NCBI GenBank assembly: GCA_045605385.1
Contig: JAZUPW010000017.1
Coordinates: 144,924-208,923, forward strand
Length of the DNA: 64,000 nt
DNA from: SIG607 sp045605385
GTDB taxonomy: Bacteria; Bacillota; Clostridia; Oscillospirales; Acutalibacteraceae
Direction of reading: 5' to 3'
This document shows, piece after piece, positions 1-7,450 of this stretch (the first letter of the stretch is position 1; each line of letters opens with the position of its first letter). The position numbers and the translations under genes are program-made. The notes under the pieces are model-generated. The model was not told the origin of the DNA. It was given only the letters and a program-made list of their open reading frames with translations, and ran no database searches.

Positions 1-315
1 GGTGCAAGTCGGGTCGAGTTTTATTTGTTGAACGGGATTCTGCCTTGGACGGCGTTCACTACGTTCTGCCTTGGGTTCGGGCGGTAATGCCTGCTTAATG
101 CTAAGGCTGATTTTACCGTCATCGCCAATGCTGATAACCTTCATTTTAACAATATCGTTTTCTTTTAAAAATTCTTTTATATCGGTTACGTAATTTCTTG
201 CAACCTCAGAAATATGTACCATTCCCGATGTTTTATCATCAAGGCTTACAAAGGCGCCGTATTTTGTTATACCGGTAACCTTTCCTTCAACAATCTGCCC
301 AACTTCAAGCTGCAT
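1..315 (-). CDS. yabR: S1 RNA-binding domain protein (YabR-like), 3' end cut off
   Basis: The reading frame starts at ATG 315-313 and is still open at base 1, so the C-terminus is missing. About 105 residues are visible. The N-terminal ~70 residues form an S1 (OB-fold) domain, with the typical VGQIVEGKVTGITKYGAFV start, MVHISEVA in the middle and a GKISLSIKQ end. A basic, Pro/Arg-rich linker follows. A GGGGGAG ribosome site precedes the ATG. Its position just after divIC matches yabR of the Bacillus spoVT-yabM-yabN-yabO-yabP-yabQ-divIC-yabR order. S1 proteins of this type bind RNA or ribosomes; the exact role is unknown. spoIIE often follows in relatives but lies outside this window. Confidence 0.85.
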   Translation of the reverse strand, partial: MQLEVGQIVEGKVTGITKYGAFVSLDDKTSGMVHISEVARNYVTDIKEFLKENDIVKMKVISIGDDGKISLSIKQALPPEPKAERSERRPRQNPVQQIKLDPTCT

Positions 316-348
316 AAGTTTGCCGCTCCCCCTTAATTTTTAACAAAA

Positions 349-633
349 TCAACTGCCCGAAACATCTATAAAGACCTGCTCGTCCGCATAAACATAGCCA
401 AGACGTTCTCTTGCAGCCTTTTCTATAATTTTAGCCTCATTGCCGTCTGCCATAAGTTCCTTATATTCAGCAATCTTACGGTCAGTCAGTTCAATTTGTT
501 CATTGTATTCTTCAAGCCTTTTCTGACCTGCCACCAATTCAGAACAAAGGCCGGTTAAAGAATAAAGCAAATAAAAAGAAACACAAAGAACAAGAACCCT
601 TAGCAATATGCTTTTTTTCTTTTTGGTTTTCAT
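349..633 (-). CDS. divIC: Septum formation initiator family protein (DivIC/FtsB)
   Basis: A 94-residue bitopic membrane protein. It has a short Lys-rich cytoplasmic start (MKTKKKKS), one transmembrane helix (about residues 9-28), then an extracellular coiled coil and the conserved ERLGYVYADEQVF end typical of FtsB/DivIC. The frame is open upstream to 699, but ATG 633 was chosen because it is preceded by AAAGGGC and gives the family's usual topology. DivIC works with FtsL and DivIB in the divisome. It sits between yabQ and the S1 gene, the conserved place for divIC in Firmicutes. The call is firm; the choice between the DivIC and FtsB names rests on synteny. Confidence 0.88.
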   Translation of the reverse strand: MKTKKKKSILLRVLVLCVSFYLLYSLTGLCSELVAGQKRLEEYNEQIELTDRKIAEYKELMADGNEAKIIEKAARERLGYVYADEQVFIDVSGS

Positions 634-706
634 AGCACTGCCCTTTTGTAAAGAAATATATACATCCACAGTATACAACATAAATGCTTTATGTTTCAAG
701 AGTTTT

Positions 707-1141
707 TTATAAGTTTTTTTGCTTTTTTATAAGTTTTTTTAAAAAAATCAACATAACGGCATCAAATCTGTCGATTAAATCAGAAAACTTCGCAACACAT
801 CCGTTAACAAAAAAAGAAAGAAGACGAAGTTTGCTAAACAAAAATTTAAATATTTTAAACCATATTTTAGAAATACTTATCCTAAAAACGAAAAATCCCA
901 CTGCTATCCAGAATAAAATATATCCTCTTAACATACCGTTGCTTCTTGCCATTAAAAGCATAAAGGTAACTAAAAAAGCAAATAAAGAAAAAAGAACATC
1001 TTTAACAAAAACTGCAAAGTTGTTAAGTTTATTAACAACACAACACGCTTTAAGTATATCGTAAACGGCGGCAAAAAACAAACCCACAAGAAATGCGTAA
1101 GCGCTTGAAGTAAGCTGATGAACAAGACCTATTTCCCACAT
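707..1141 (-). CDS. yabQ: Spore cortex biosynthesis protein YabQ
   Basis: A 144-residue hydrophobic protein with about four transmembrane segments: near residues 10-30, 45-65 and 70-90, plus a weaker one near the C-terminus. The first segment carries the LTSSAYAFLVGLFFAAVYD pattern of YabQ proteins. YabQ is a membrane protein of the mother cell needed for spore cortex formation (family knowledge). It starts 5 nt after the yabP stop and is followed by divIC, the conserved order. The Lys/Phe-rich C-terminal half is poorly conserved. Its presence argues that the organism makes endospores. Confidence 0.85.
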   Translation of the reverse strand: MWEIGLVHQLTSSAYAFLVGLFFAAVYDILKACCVVNKLNNFAVFVKDVLFSLFAFLVTFMLLMARSNGMLRGYILFWIAVGFFVFRISISKIWFKIFKFLFSKLRLLSFFVNGCVAKFSDLIDRFDAVMLIFLKKLIKKQKNL

Positions 1142-1146
1142 AAAAT

Positions 1147-1419
1147 CTACCTGAACAGTTTAGAAAAGAAGCCTTCACGCTTTGCGGAATCGTTAGTATA
1201 AAGCAAAGCATCAAACTTACCCGTTATTTCCATATCTTTTGTTTCGGTATTAAAACTTAAAATTTTAATATTTTCACCGCGTACGCTTAAAACACCCATA
1301 ACCGTAATAAGGTCGACCGCTTTATCATCAAAAGCAATTATATCCTTAATACCTGTAAGAACAAGATTTTTTCTGTCCTTTAACGTAAAGACATGTGCCT
1401 CGTTAATTATTTCGTTCAC
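1147..1419 (-). CDS. yabP: Sporulation protein YabP
   Basis: A 90-residue protein of the YabP/YqfC family, which acts with YabQ in spore coat and cortex assembly. The core is a small beta-rich domain with the family pattern R-K-N-L-x-L-T-G-I-K-D-I, then DDKAVDLITVMGVLSVRG. The frame extends five codons further upstream to a TTG at 1434. I prefer the GTG at 1419 because GAGGTGG lies at the right distance before it. It lies between rqcP and yabQ. The family assignment is strong from both sequence pattern and gene order. Confidence 0.87.
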   Translation of the reverse strand: MNEIINEAHVFTLKDRKNLVLTGIKDIIAFDDKAVDLITVMGVLSVRGENIKILSFNTETKDMEITGKFDALLYTNDSAKREGFFSKLFR

Positions 1420-1476
1420 AAAACCACCTCGCAACAGTATATGCGAAAAGCGGTTAATTAAGTACGGTATTAAGTA

Positions 1477-1719
1477 TTATTCAATAATTCTGTAAAGAAG
1501 CGCGCTGTCTTCTTTTCGAACAACCTCACTTACGTTCAGCACTTCGGCTTTAACTGTGCGTGTACCGAAGGTTATTTCAATAACGTCGCCAACCTTAACG
1601 TCGTATGATGCCCTTACAACCTTACCGTTAACTACTACTCTTCCTGCATCGCACGCTTCGTTTGCTACGGTACGCCTTTTTATTATTCGCGATACCTTTA
1701 AGTATTTATCTATTCTCAT
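1477..1719 (-). CDS. rqcP: S4-domain RNA-binding protein RqcP (YabO/Hsp15-like)
   Basis: Eighty residues, almost entirely one S4 domain: MRIDKYLKVSRIIKRRTVA at the start, then GRVVVNGKVVRASYDVKVGD. In Bacillus the homologue RqcP (YabO) binds obstructed 50S subunits with RqcH and helps add alanine tails in ribosome quality control. That function is family knowledge and was not seen directly here. The length and the position between mazG and yabP fit exactly. An HU gene often found nearby in Clostridia is absent. No RqcH gene is in the window. Confidence 0.88.
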   Translation of the reverse strand: MRIDKYLKVSRIIKRRTVANEACDAGRVVVNGKVVRASYDVKVGDVIEITFGTRTVKAEVLNVSEVVRKEDSALLYRIIE

Positions 1720-1732
1720 AATTCACTCCGTT

Positions 1733-2431
1733 TTACAAAGAGTTATCCAAAACTTTAGTTTCATTTGCGGCAAAGTTTTCAATAAAAGCATCGGTTTCTT
1801 TTGCAAGTGCTTCTTCGCAGTCTACTGCGTTTGCTCTTGCAAGAGCAACGGCATAAAACAAAAGTTTGCCAATATCTTCATTCTTAAGACATTCATTTAT
1901 AGAATTAATTGCGGTTTCTTTGCTTATAGTTACGTTTGCTTTTGCGGCGCGTTTTTGAACTTTAGCGCTTCGCATAAGCGCAGGAAAAGCTTTAGGAACA
2001 CTTTTTAAAGTTTCGGTATAGGTGCTTTGGTGCTTTTCGGTTTGCTTTAGTTTATCCCAATTGTCAAGCACCTTTTCACTGGTTTCAGCAACAACGTTAG
2101 AAAACACGTGCGGATGTCTGTAAACAAGTTTTTCCGCTACCTCGTTTACAACGTCGTCAAAACTAAACACACCTTTTTCTTCCGCAATAATGCTGTGAAA
2201 CACAACCTGCATAAGAACGTCGCCCAATTCTTCTTTAAGCGCCGCCATATCATCTGTATCTATAGCATCTGCGGCTTCATAAGCCTCTTCAAGCATATTA
2301 TTACGAATACTTTTATGCGTTTGTTCCTTGTCCCACGGGCAACCGTCAGGCGCACGTAAAAGCCTCATTATTTCTAAAAATTTTTCAACGGTATACTTAC
2401 CCGTCACCTTATCTTTTTCAACAGTTCTCAT
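1733..2431 (-). CDS. mazG: MazG nucleoside triphosphate pyrophosphohydrolase
   Basis: A 232-residue protein of the house-cleaning MazG family, which hydrolyses (d)NTPs to the monophosphate and PPi. It shows GCPWDKEQTHKSI, the EEAYEAADAID metal-binding helix and the EELGDVLMQVVFHS helix. The acidic residues of the E-E-x-x-E and E-E-x-x-D motifs that hold magnesium are present. It is the short single-gene form without the N-terminal SAM-dependent methylase domain of Bacillus YabN. It lies between the flippase and rqcP in the yab operon. The start is unambiguous, 9 nt after the upstream stop. Confidence 0.92.
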   Translation of the reverse strand: MRTVEKDKVTGKYTVEKFLEIMRLLRAPDGCPWDKEQTHKSIRNNMLEEAYEAADAIDTDDMAALKEELGDVLMQVVFHSIIAEEKGVFSFDDVVNEVAEKLVYRHPHVFSNVVAETSEKVLDNWDKLKQTEKHQSTYTETLKSVPKAFPALMRSAKVQKRAAKANVTISKETAINSINECLKNEDIGKLLFYAVALARANAVDCEEALAKETDAFIENFAANETKVLDNSL

Positions 2432-2440
2432 AATAACCTC

Positions 2441-4153
2441 TTATTTTATTAAACGTAATTTTAAAAGCAACGCTGCAATTTTTTCTCCTTTTGGGAAATC
2501 TTTAACGTCTTCTTCCGTTAATGTTTTTAACGCAAATATAAGCGAAAAATAAACAACAACAGCAACTGCTATACTAACAGCCGTAATTATTACAGTGCTC
2601 ATACCAACGGCATTAAGCCACTTTGATACAAAGAATGCCGCTATTCCGCAGCCAATACCCGATATAAGCGGTTTTATTAAAGTTGATTTAAAATCGGGAA
2701 CAATATGGCTGTATTTTATAAGACATATCATATTTGAAACAAATATATAAAAATAGCAAACTGTAGTACCAACCGGCGCACCTATAATATTAATACGGGG
2801 TTGTCCCACAAGTAAGATATTAACTATTATTTTAAGAACGGCGCCAACAGCAATATTAAACAACGGAACAAAAGGTTTGCCTATTGCCTGAAGCATACTT
2901 GTTATGGGTACCGATATACCCGAGAAAATTGCGGCAACACCAAGTATACGAAGCATTATTGAACCTATTTCAACCGAAGCAACATCGCCGTAAAGCAAAT
3001 CCATTAAATACGGGCTTATTGAAAGCACACCTATTCCCGCAGGAATAGCAATTATGGCCGTTGTGCGAAGTATTTTTTCTATGTTGCTTTTTATAGCACT
3101 TTTTTCATTTTTCACCCAAGCCGTTGTAAGCACGGGAATAGCACCGATTCCAAGTGTAGTTGTAAGTGTTGGAATAAGGTTATAAAGTGTATACGCCTCG
3201 CCTCTTATACCGTAAAGGAATGTTGGCATATTATCGGCACTAAGAAGTTGTTTTGCAGTTGCATTATAGTCGGCAATTGCATTGGCGTACATAGAAGCAA
3301 TAACGTCGTAAGAAGATTCCATTATGTTTTTAAGTTGCAACTTAATCATAAAGGTATCTATTATAAGCGTTAGATTGTTTGCAAGTGAACTAAGCGCAAC
3401 GGGAATTGCAATAGTAAGCAAACATGAAAGCACAACCTTACCGCTTCGGCTATCAGGCGAAGATTTAAGCATATTTTCGCTTATAGGATCTCCCACTATT
3501 TTTTGCCTTAACCATAAATACAAAGTGCTTAAAACGGTACCTATCATAATTCCCGCAAGAGCACCAGCCGCCGCCAAAGCAACGTCGCCCGTTAGTTTTA
3601 AAACGGTGTAAGCAAAACCAAGTCCTAAAACAAGTTTGCCTAAAGCCTCAATAATATCTGAAATTGCGGTGGGCAGCATATTGCGCATACCTTCGTAATA
3701 ACCGCGGAAAGATGACATTAAACAGCAAAACAGTATTGAAGGCGCAACGGCGGCAATACAAAGTGCTATATACTTAGCCGACTGTGTATCGCTTGTTGTT
3801 GCCTTAACGTAAGGGAAAATAGCGCAAAGTATTACAATAAGACCGGTAAAGCCTGTAACAAGAAATGCTTTTTGGGCAACTGAAAAGGTTTTCCTTGCTT
3901 CTTTATACCTTTCAGCGGCTACGTTTTCGGCAACAATACGCGAAACGGCAATAGGAAGTCCTGCCATTGAAAGCGCATAAATGGGCAAAAACAAATCATA
4001 CGCCGAAGAAAAATACCCAAAGCCTAAAGTACCAATAAGTCTTTGCAACGGTATTTTAAAAACTGCGCCTATAAGTTTAACAATAATTGTAGAAGCCAAT
4101 AATATTACAGCGCTTTGTTCAAAGGTTTGAGGAGATTGTTTTTTTAACTTCAT
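2441..4153 (-). CDS. SpoVB/YabM-like polysaccharide flippase (MOP superfamily)
   Basis: A 570-residue integral membrane protein with about 14 transmembrane segments. The first carries the SAVILLASTIIVKLIGAVFK pattern typical of SpoVB and MurJ-like exporters, followed by GTLGFGYFSSAYDLFLPIYA. The MOP superfamily flips lipid-linked glycans. SpoVB is needed for spore cortex synthesis, while YabM sits in this syntenic place and has an overlapping role. Which of these, or a MurJ-like lipid II role, applies cannot be decided from sequence. It lies 2 nt after the nucleosidase stop and 9 nt before mazG, so it is translated in the same operon. Confidence 0.85.
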   Translation of the reverse strand: MKLKKQSPQTFEQSAVILLASTIIVKLIGAVFKIPLQRLIGTLGFGYFSSAYDLFLPIYALSMAGLPIAVSRIVAENVAAERYKEARKTFSVAQKAFLVTGFTGLIVILCAIFPYVKATTSDTQSAKYIALCIAAVAPSILFCCLMSSFRGYYEGMRNMLPTAISDIIEALGKLVLGLGFAYTVLKLTGDVALAAAGALAGIMIGTVLSTLYLWLRQKIVGDPISENMLKSSPDSRSGKVVLSCLLTIAIPVALSSLANNLTLIIDTFMIKLQLKNIMESSYDVIASMYANAIADYNATAKQLLSADNMPTFLYGIRGEAYTLYNLIPTLTTTLGIGAIPVLTTAWVKNEKSAIKSNIEKILRTTAIIAIPAGIGVLSISPYLMDLLYGDVASVEIGSIMLRILGVAAIFSGISVPITSMLQAIGKPFVPLFNIAVGAVLKIIVNILLVGQPRINIIGAPVGTTVCYFYIFVSNMICLIKYSHIVPDFKSTLIKPLISGIGCGIAAFFVSKWLNAVGMSTVIITAVSIAVAVVVYFSLIFALKTLTEEDVKDFPKGEKIAALLLKLRLIK

Positions 4154-4155
4154 TT

Positions 4156-4860
4156 TTACTCCTTAATAAACTTTTCATTTAAGTAATCGGTAACGGCAAA
4201 TACCATATCAAGCATTGCCATTTCCTGTTTTTGTACGGTTTCTTTATACAAAGAACTTGCATCATCAGATGCATCATCTGAAATTTCTCTTATACTTAAA
4301 AACGGAACGTTTGTCTGATGACACACCGAAGCAATAGCGGCTGTTTCCATATCACACGACATAGCACCGAAATTATTTTTCATTTCACTACGCTTAACAT
4401 CGGAAGAAATAAAACTATCTCCACACACCGCTCTGCCAAAAGGGATATTGCCAAAAAGTTCTTTGCACAGTTTCAAAACACGGCTATCGGCAGAATAAAT
4501 ATAATCCTGTCCCGGTTTCTGGCAGGGTTTATATCCAATAGCAGTTAAATCAAAATCGTGTTCCAAAAAACTGTCGCAAACCATAACGTCACCTTTGGAA
4601 ACACCCGAAATACCACCCGAATACCCGTAATTCACAAGTATATCGGCGCCGTTTAAACACAAATACGCGGCAGCCGTTGCGGCATTTACTTTTCCTATGC
4701 CAAAACAAACGGCGGTAATAACACTGTTTTGCAAAACAAGTTTATGCTCTTTGCGAAAAATTCCTTTTATTTCGGTTGCGCCGAGTTCTGTAAACTTTTT
4801 TTCAAAATTAACATATTCGTCCTCATCTGCAACAAGAACGCCTATTTTTAACAATTCCAT
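4156..4860 (-). CDS. mtnN: 5'-methylthioadenosine/S-adenosylhomocysteine nucleosidase
   Basis: A 234-residue protein of the PNP/UDP phosphorylase fold. The N-terminus has KIGVLVADEDEYVNF, followed by VNYGYSGGISG for the ribose/base pocket. The CDMETAAIASVC motif holds the substrate-binding Met-Glu, and ISDDAS holds the probable catalytic Asp. Such enzymes cleave adenine from MTA and SAH, recycling by-products of SAM-using enzymes such as the MiaB and methyltransferase encoded elsewhere here. The frame is open to 4923, but ATG 4860 follows a GAGGTC site and gives the standard N-terminus. A more general phosphorylase/nucleosidase role remains possible because GYSGGI departs from the usual GxAGG. 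Confidence 0.8.
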   Translation of the reverse strand: MELLKIGVLVADEDEYVNFEKKFTELGATEIKGIFRKEHKLVLQNSVITAVCFGIGKVNAATAAAYLCLNGADILVNYGYSGGISGVSKGDVMVCDSFLEHDFDLTAIGYKPCQKPGQDYIYSADSRVLKLCKELFGNIPFGRAVCGDSFISSDVKRSEMKNNFGAMSCDMETAAIASVCHQTNVPFLSIREISDDASDDASSLYKETVQKQEMAMLDMVFAVTDYLNEKFIKE

Positions 4861-4870
4861 ATAAAAGACC

Positions 4871-5155
4871 TCATGCTTCTTTTTCTGCTTCCAATTCTTT
4901 TTTTGCTTCATCAAGTTCGGCAATAACGCCCTTTACGTTCTGTATTGCTATTTCTAAATTTTCTGCCGCATTTTCATTTTCCAAAGATTCAAAATATACT
5001 TTTCCAAGGTTTTTATAAGCCTTATCAAGTCTGTTTTGTACAGCAGCAACATCGAACTTCTTTTTCTGAACACAAGCAGTTTTTTTGGTTGCTTTAGCAA
5101 CAACTTCAATTGTTTCTTTTGTCTTTTCAAGCAAATTATTTACGTCAAATTCCAT
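4871..5155 (-). CDS. Small coiled-coil protein of unknown function
   Basis: A 94-residue, highly charged, mainly helical protein (EFDVNNLLEKTKETIEVVAKATKK... ending EELDEAKKELEAEKEA-like). It has two helical stretches and no signal peptide, membrane segment or enzyme motif. KFDVAAVQNRLDKAYKNLGK suggests an amphipathic helix of the kind seen in cytoplasmic or membrane-associated structural proteins. It starts with ATG after GGAGAA. Its stop is 10 nt before the nucleosidase start, so it belongs to the operon. I do not recognise the family. Similar short coiled-coil proteins occur widely in Clostridia as hypothetical genes. Confidence 0.65.
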   Translation of the reverse strand: MEFDVNNLLEKTKETIEVVAKATKKTACVQKKKFDVAAVQNRLDKAYKNLGKVYFESLENENAAENLEIAIQNVKGVIAELDEAKKELEAEKEA

Positions 5156-5174
5156 AACATATTCTCCTTAAAAA

Positions 5175-6515
5175 TTATATTATTTCAATTTTACCTACTT
5201 TGTAATAACTACCGTTACGCACGGCATCACTGCAAAGATATGTAACGGGAACGTTCTCATTAAATATACCCATTTCAATATCATAATTTCCTTTTTTGAT
5301 ATCTGCGGGAAGCGTTACTGAAAGTTTTTCGGCTGTTTTTCCGGGCAACCATGAAGTAACGTCTATATCTGTAATAAAATCGTACTCATTTTGGGCGTTT
5401 ATTAGGCGTATATGAAGGGGTATTTTACGGTATATAGGTGCAACACCGATATTATCTACACCAATTTTTATTACCACTTCATCTTCTGCCTGAGCAACGT
5501 TTGGATATTTAAAATAATCTATTGCATAATGGTAACCCATCTTGCTAACCCAGTAATCCACCTTTTCTTTCCATTCGTTTGGAACAGGTAAAGACTTAGC
5601 GTTAAAGGAACTTATATGCCAGTTAAGGGTTGTTTGAATAATTTCATCAATATCCCAGCCCTTGCGTTGCCATTCGCCAAGCCACCAATATGCTTCAAAT
5701 GAAATAGGTCCTGTTTTCCAGGCATCGGAAAACTTTGAAAATTCTTTTCCGTATTTTTCATACACGTGCCACGGTTCGCCCATACCGTCACCGCGGAGTC
5801 CTATAGGAACAACCGCGCTTGCTCTTTTCGCAAGGTCGGGACGCGCAAGTTGGGCAATAAGTCTTGTTTCCTTAAACACTTGGGTATGAATATCAAACAG
5901 TTTCTGAATGTCTTCATCGGGATAAAGTTCTAATTTATGGCCTTCGCCCCAAGAGCCGGGCAGACAAATATCAACGGTATCCAAAACAGGGTTGCTGTCA
6001 AATCTTTCGCCGAATGCCCTTATTGCTTCGCCAAACAACTGCAAGAATAATGGGTCAGTAGGCGAATCTTTAACACGCATACCCTCAGGTCTTTCGGGGC
6101 ACGGAATAAGTTCTTTAAGCCAATCGGGAACATCATCTATATCACGTGTACTGTGTGGCATTAAACGGAATGCCACAGTTTGATTATGAGCTTTAGCTTC
6201 GTTTAAAATATCTTCAACAAATTTAAAGTTATATTGTTTTCTTTGCGGTTCAAACTCTTTCCACAGCAAACGAATATACGCTATTGTGGTATCAGGATAA
6301 TAACCCTGTTCCCTGCCGTTTTCCTCTACCCAGGAAGGAATTGGATAACATTCAACGTCTTCGGTTTCGGTCATTTTATTTTCAGGGCGCACAATAATAT
6401 CGGAATAAAGTTTTTCACCTCTGAAATGCTGAAAACTGCAAAAACCTATAAACTGATTAATAGCCTCTTCTTTTTGTACTTTAAAATAGGAGGTGGAATT
6501 GCATTCTCTTTTCAC
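5175..6515 (-). CDS. DUF4832-type glycosidase-like TIM-barrel protein
   Basis: A 446-residue cytoplasmic protein with no signal peptide. Residues ~40-310 look like a (beta/alpha)8 glycoside-hydrolase barrel: RLLWKEFEPQRKQYNF and FVEDILNEAKAHNQTVAFRL resemble GH42/GH2-type barrels, and FEAYWWLGEWQRKGWD comes late in the barrel. Residues ~335-446 form a beta-sandwich (IGVDNIGVAPIYRKIPLHIRL) like the DUF4832 C-terminal domain. DUF4832 proteins are presumed carbohydrate-active, but the substrate is unknown and I cannot name catalytic residues. It sits in a housekeeping operon between the uridine-kinase-like gene and the coiled-coil gene, an odd place for a glycan enzyme. Confidence 0.65.
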   Translation of the reverse strand: MKRECNSTSYFKVQKEEAINQFIGFCSFQHFRGEKLYSDIIVRPENKMTETEDVECYPIPSWVEENGREQGYYPDTTIAYIRLLWKEFEPQRKQYNFKFVEDILNEAKAHNQTVAFRLMPHSTRDIDDVPDWLKELIPCPERPEGMRVKDSPTDPLFLQLFGEAIRAFGERFDSNPVLDTVDICLPGSWGEGHKLELYPDEDIQKLFDIHTQVFKETRLIAQLARPDLAKRASAVVPIGLRGDGMGEPWHVYEKYGKEFSKFSDAWKTGPISFEAYWWLGEWQRKGWDIDEIIQTTLNWHISSFNAKSLPVPNEWKEKVDYWVSKMGYHYAIDYFKYPNVAQAEDEVVIKIGVDNIGVAPIYRKIPLHIRLINAQNEYDFITDIDVTSWLPGKTAEKLSVTLPADIKKGNYDIEMGIFNENVPVTYLCSDAVRNGSYYKVGKIEII

Positions 6516-6529
6516 AAAAATTTCTCCTT

Positions 6530-7450
6530 TTAAATAAATTCCTTAATAAGCGAATCATCTGGAACTTTGTTTTCATTTAACGTTTCAAAAATCTGTGCTT
6601 TTAAAGCAAGGTCTTTAAAGGTTTCATAGTTTTCGGTGTTTTCACTTAATTCTTTTAAAATTTTGCTTAAATAAGGTTTGTACAAACATATTTCGTAAGG
6701 ATGCAGCGTAATAACACGAACATCGGCAAGAGGTTTATATTTAAACAAAGTTTTTTCTTCCTCTTTTACAACGTTAGTCCACATTTCAAGCGTTCTTTCG
6801 GGAGTTGTACCGCGGTATTTCATATCACGTATAACCCTTCTTGCTAATCGCATTTGTCGGCTTGAAAGAAAAATATCGCCTTTTTCATCTAATATAGGTT
6901 CGTTAAGACTTATATAAACCTTTATTATATTGTTGTTTTGTAAATGTTCTGTTATTAAAGGATTAAGTCCGTGAAGGCCTTCTACAATTAATGCCGCGTG
7001 CTTTGGCAAAACAATTTTATTTTTAGTGTTGCTTCTTCTTTTTTGTTTAAAATCAAACAACGGCAAAGAACTTTCCCCGTTATTCATTAATTCTTTAAAA
7101 CACTTTTCCATTTCGGCAATATCAAGAGAATGCACCGATTCGGTATCTGTTGTGCCGTCGGGCAAAACGGGTAATTTATCACCGTCTAAATAGAAATCAT
7201 CTAACGAAACAATATATGCGCTTTCTCCCATTTCTTTAAGTTTTTTCAGCAGTAAATTGGAAGAAGTAGTCTTGCCAGAAGAAGAAGGTCCCGAAATCAT
7301 AACAATACATCTGCCGTCAATTAAAGCGATTTTTTGGGCTAACGCTTCAATTTGGTTATGATAATATTCTTCGCAATATTCAATAAAGACGTCGGCATCA
7401 CTATTTACCGAGCTTTTAATTTCCAAAACCGTATTTTTCATAAAAATCAA
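6530..7450 (-). CDS. Uridine kinase-like P-loop nucleoside kinase
   Basis: A 306-residue protein of the phosphoribulokinase/uridine kinase family. Walker A is GPSSSGKTTSS at about residues 54-64. VSLDDFYLD follows, with the Asp used for substrate binding, then IVEGLHGLNP and RRVIRDMKYRGTT. It probably phosphorylates uridine or cytidine. Unlike longer clostridial versions it has no N-terminal TGS/threonyl-tRNA-synthetase-like domain. The TTG at 7450 lies 5 nt after GAAGGG and is my choice; ATG 7441 in the same frame is the alternative. The start overlaps the hemZ end by 35 nt, implying coupled translation. Confidence 0.78.
   Translation of the reverse strand: MIFMKNTVLEIKSSVNSDADVFIEYCEEYYHNQIEALAQKIALIDGRCIVMISGPSSSGKTTSSNLLLKKLKEMGESAYIVSLDDFYLDGDKLPVLPDGTTDTESVHSLDIAEMEKCFKELMNNGESSLPLFDFKQKRRSNTKNKIVLPKHAALIVEGLHGLNPLITEHLQNNNIIKVYISLNEPILDEKGDIFLSSRQMRLARRVIRDMKYRGTTPERTLEMWTNVVKEEEKTLFKYKPLADVRVITLHPYEICLYKPYLSKILKELSENTENYETFKDLALKAQIFETLNENKVPDDSLIKEFI

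Noticed and set aside
684..1064. A 126-codon plus-strand frame opposite yabQ
   Set aside because: It has low-complexity Lys/Leu composition, is antisense to a conserved gene and has no ribosome site.
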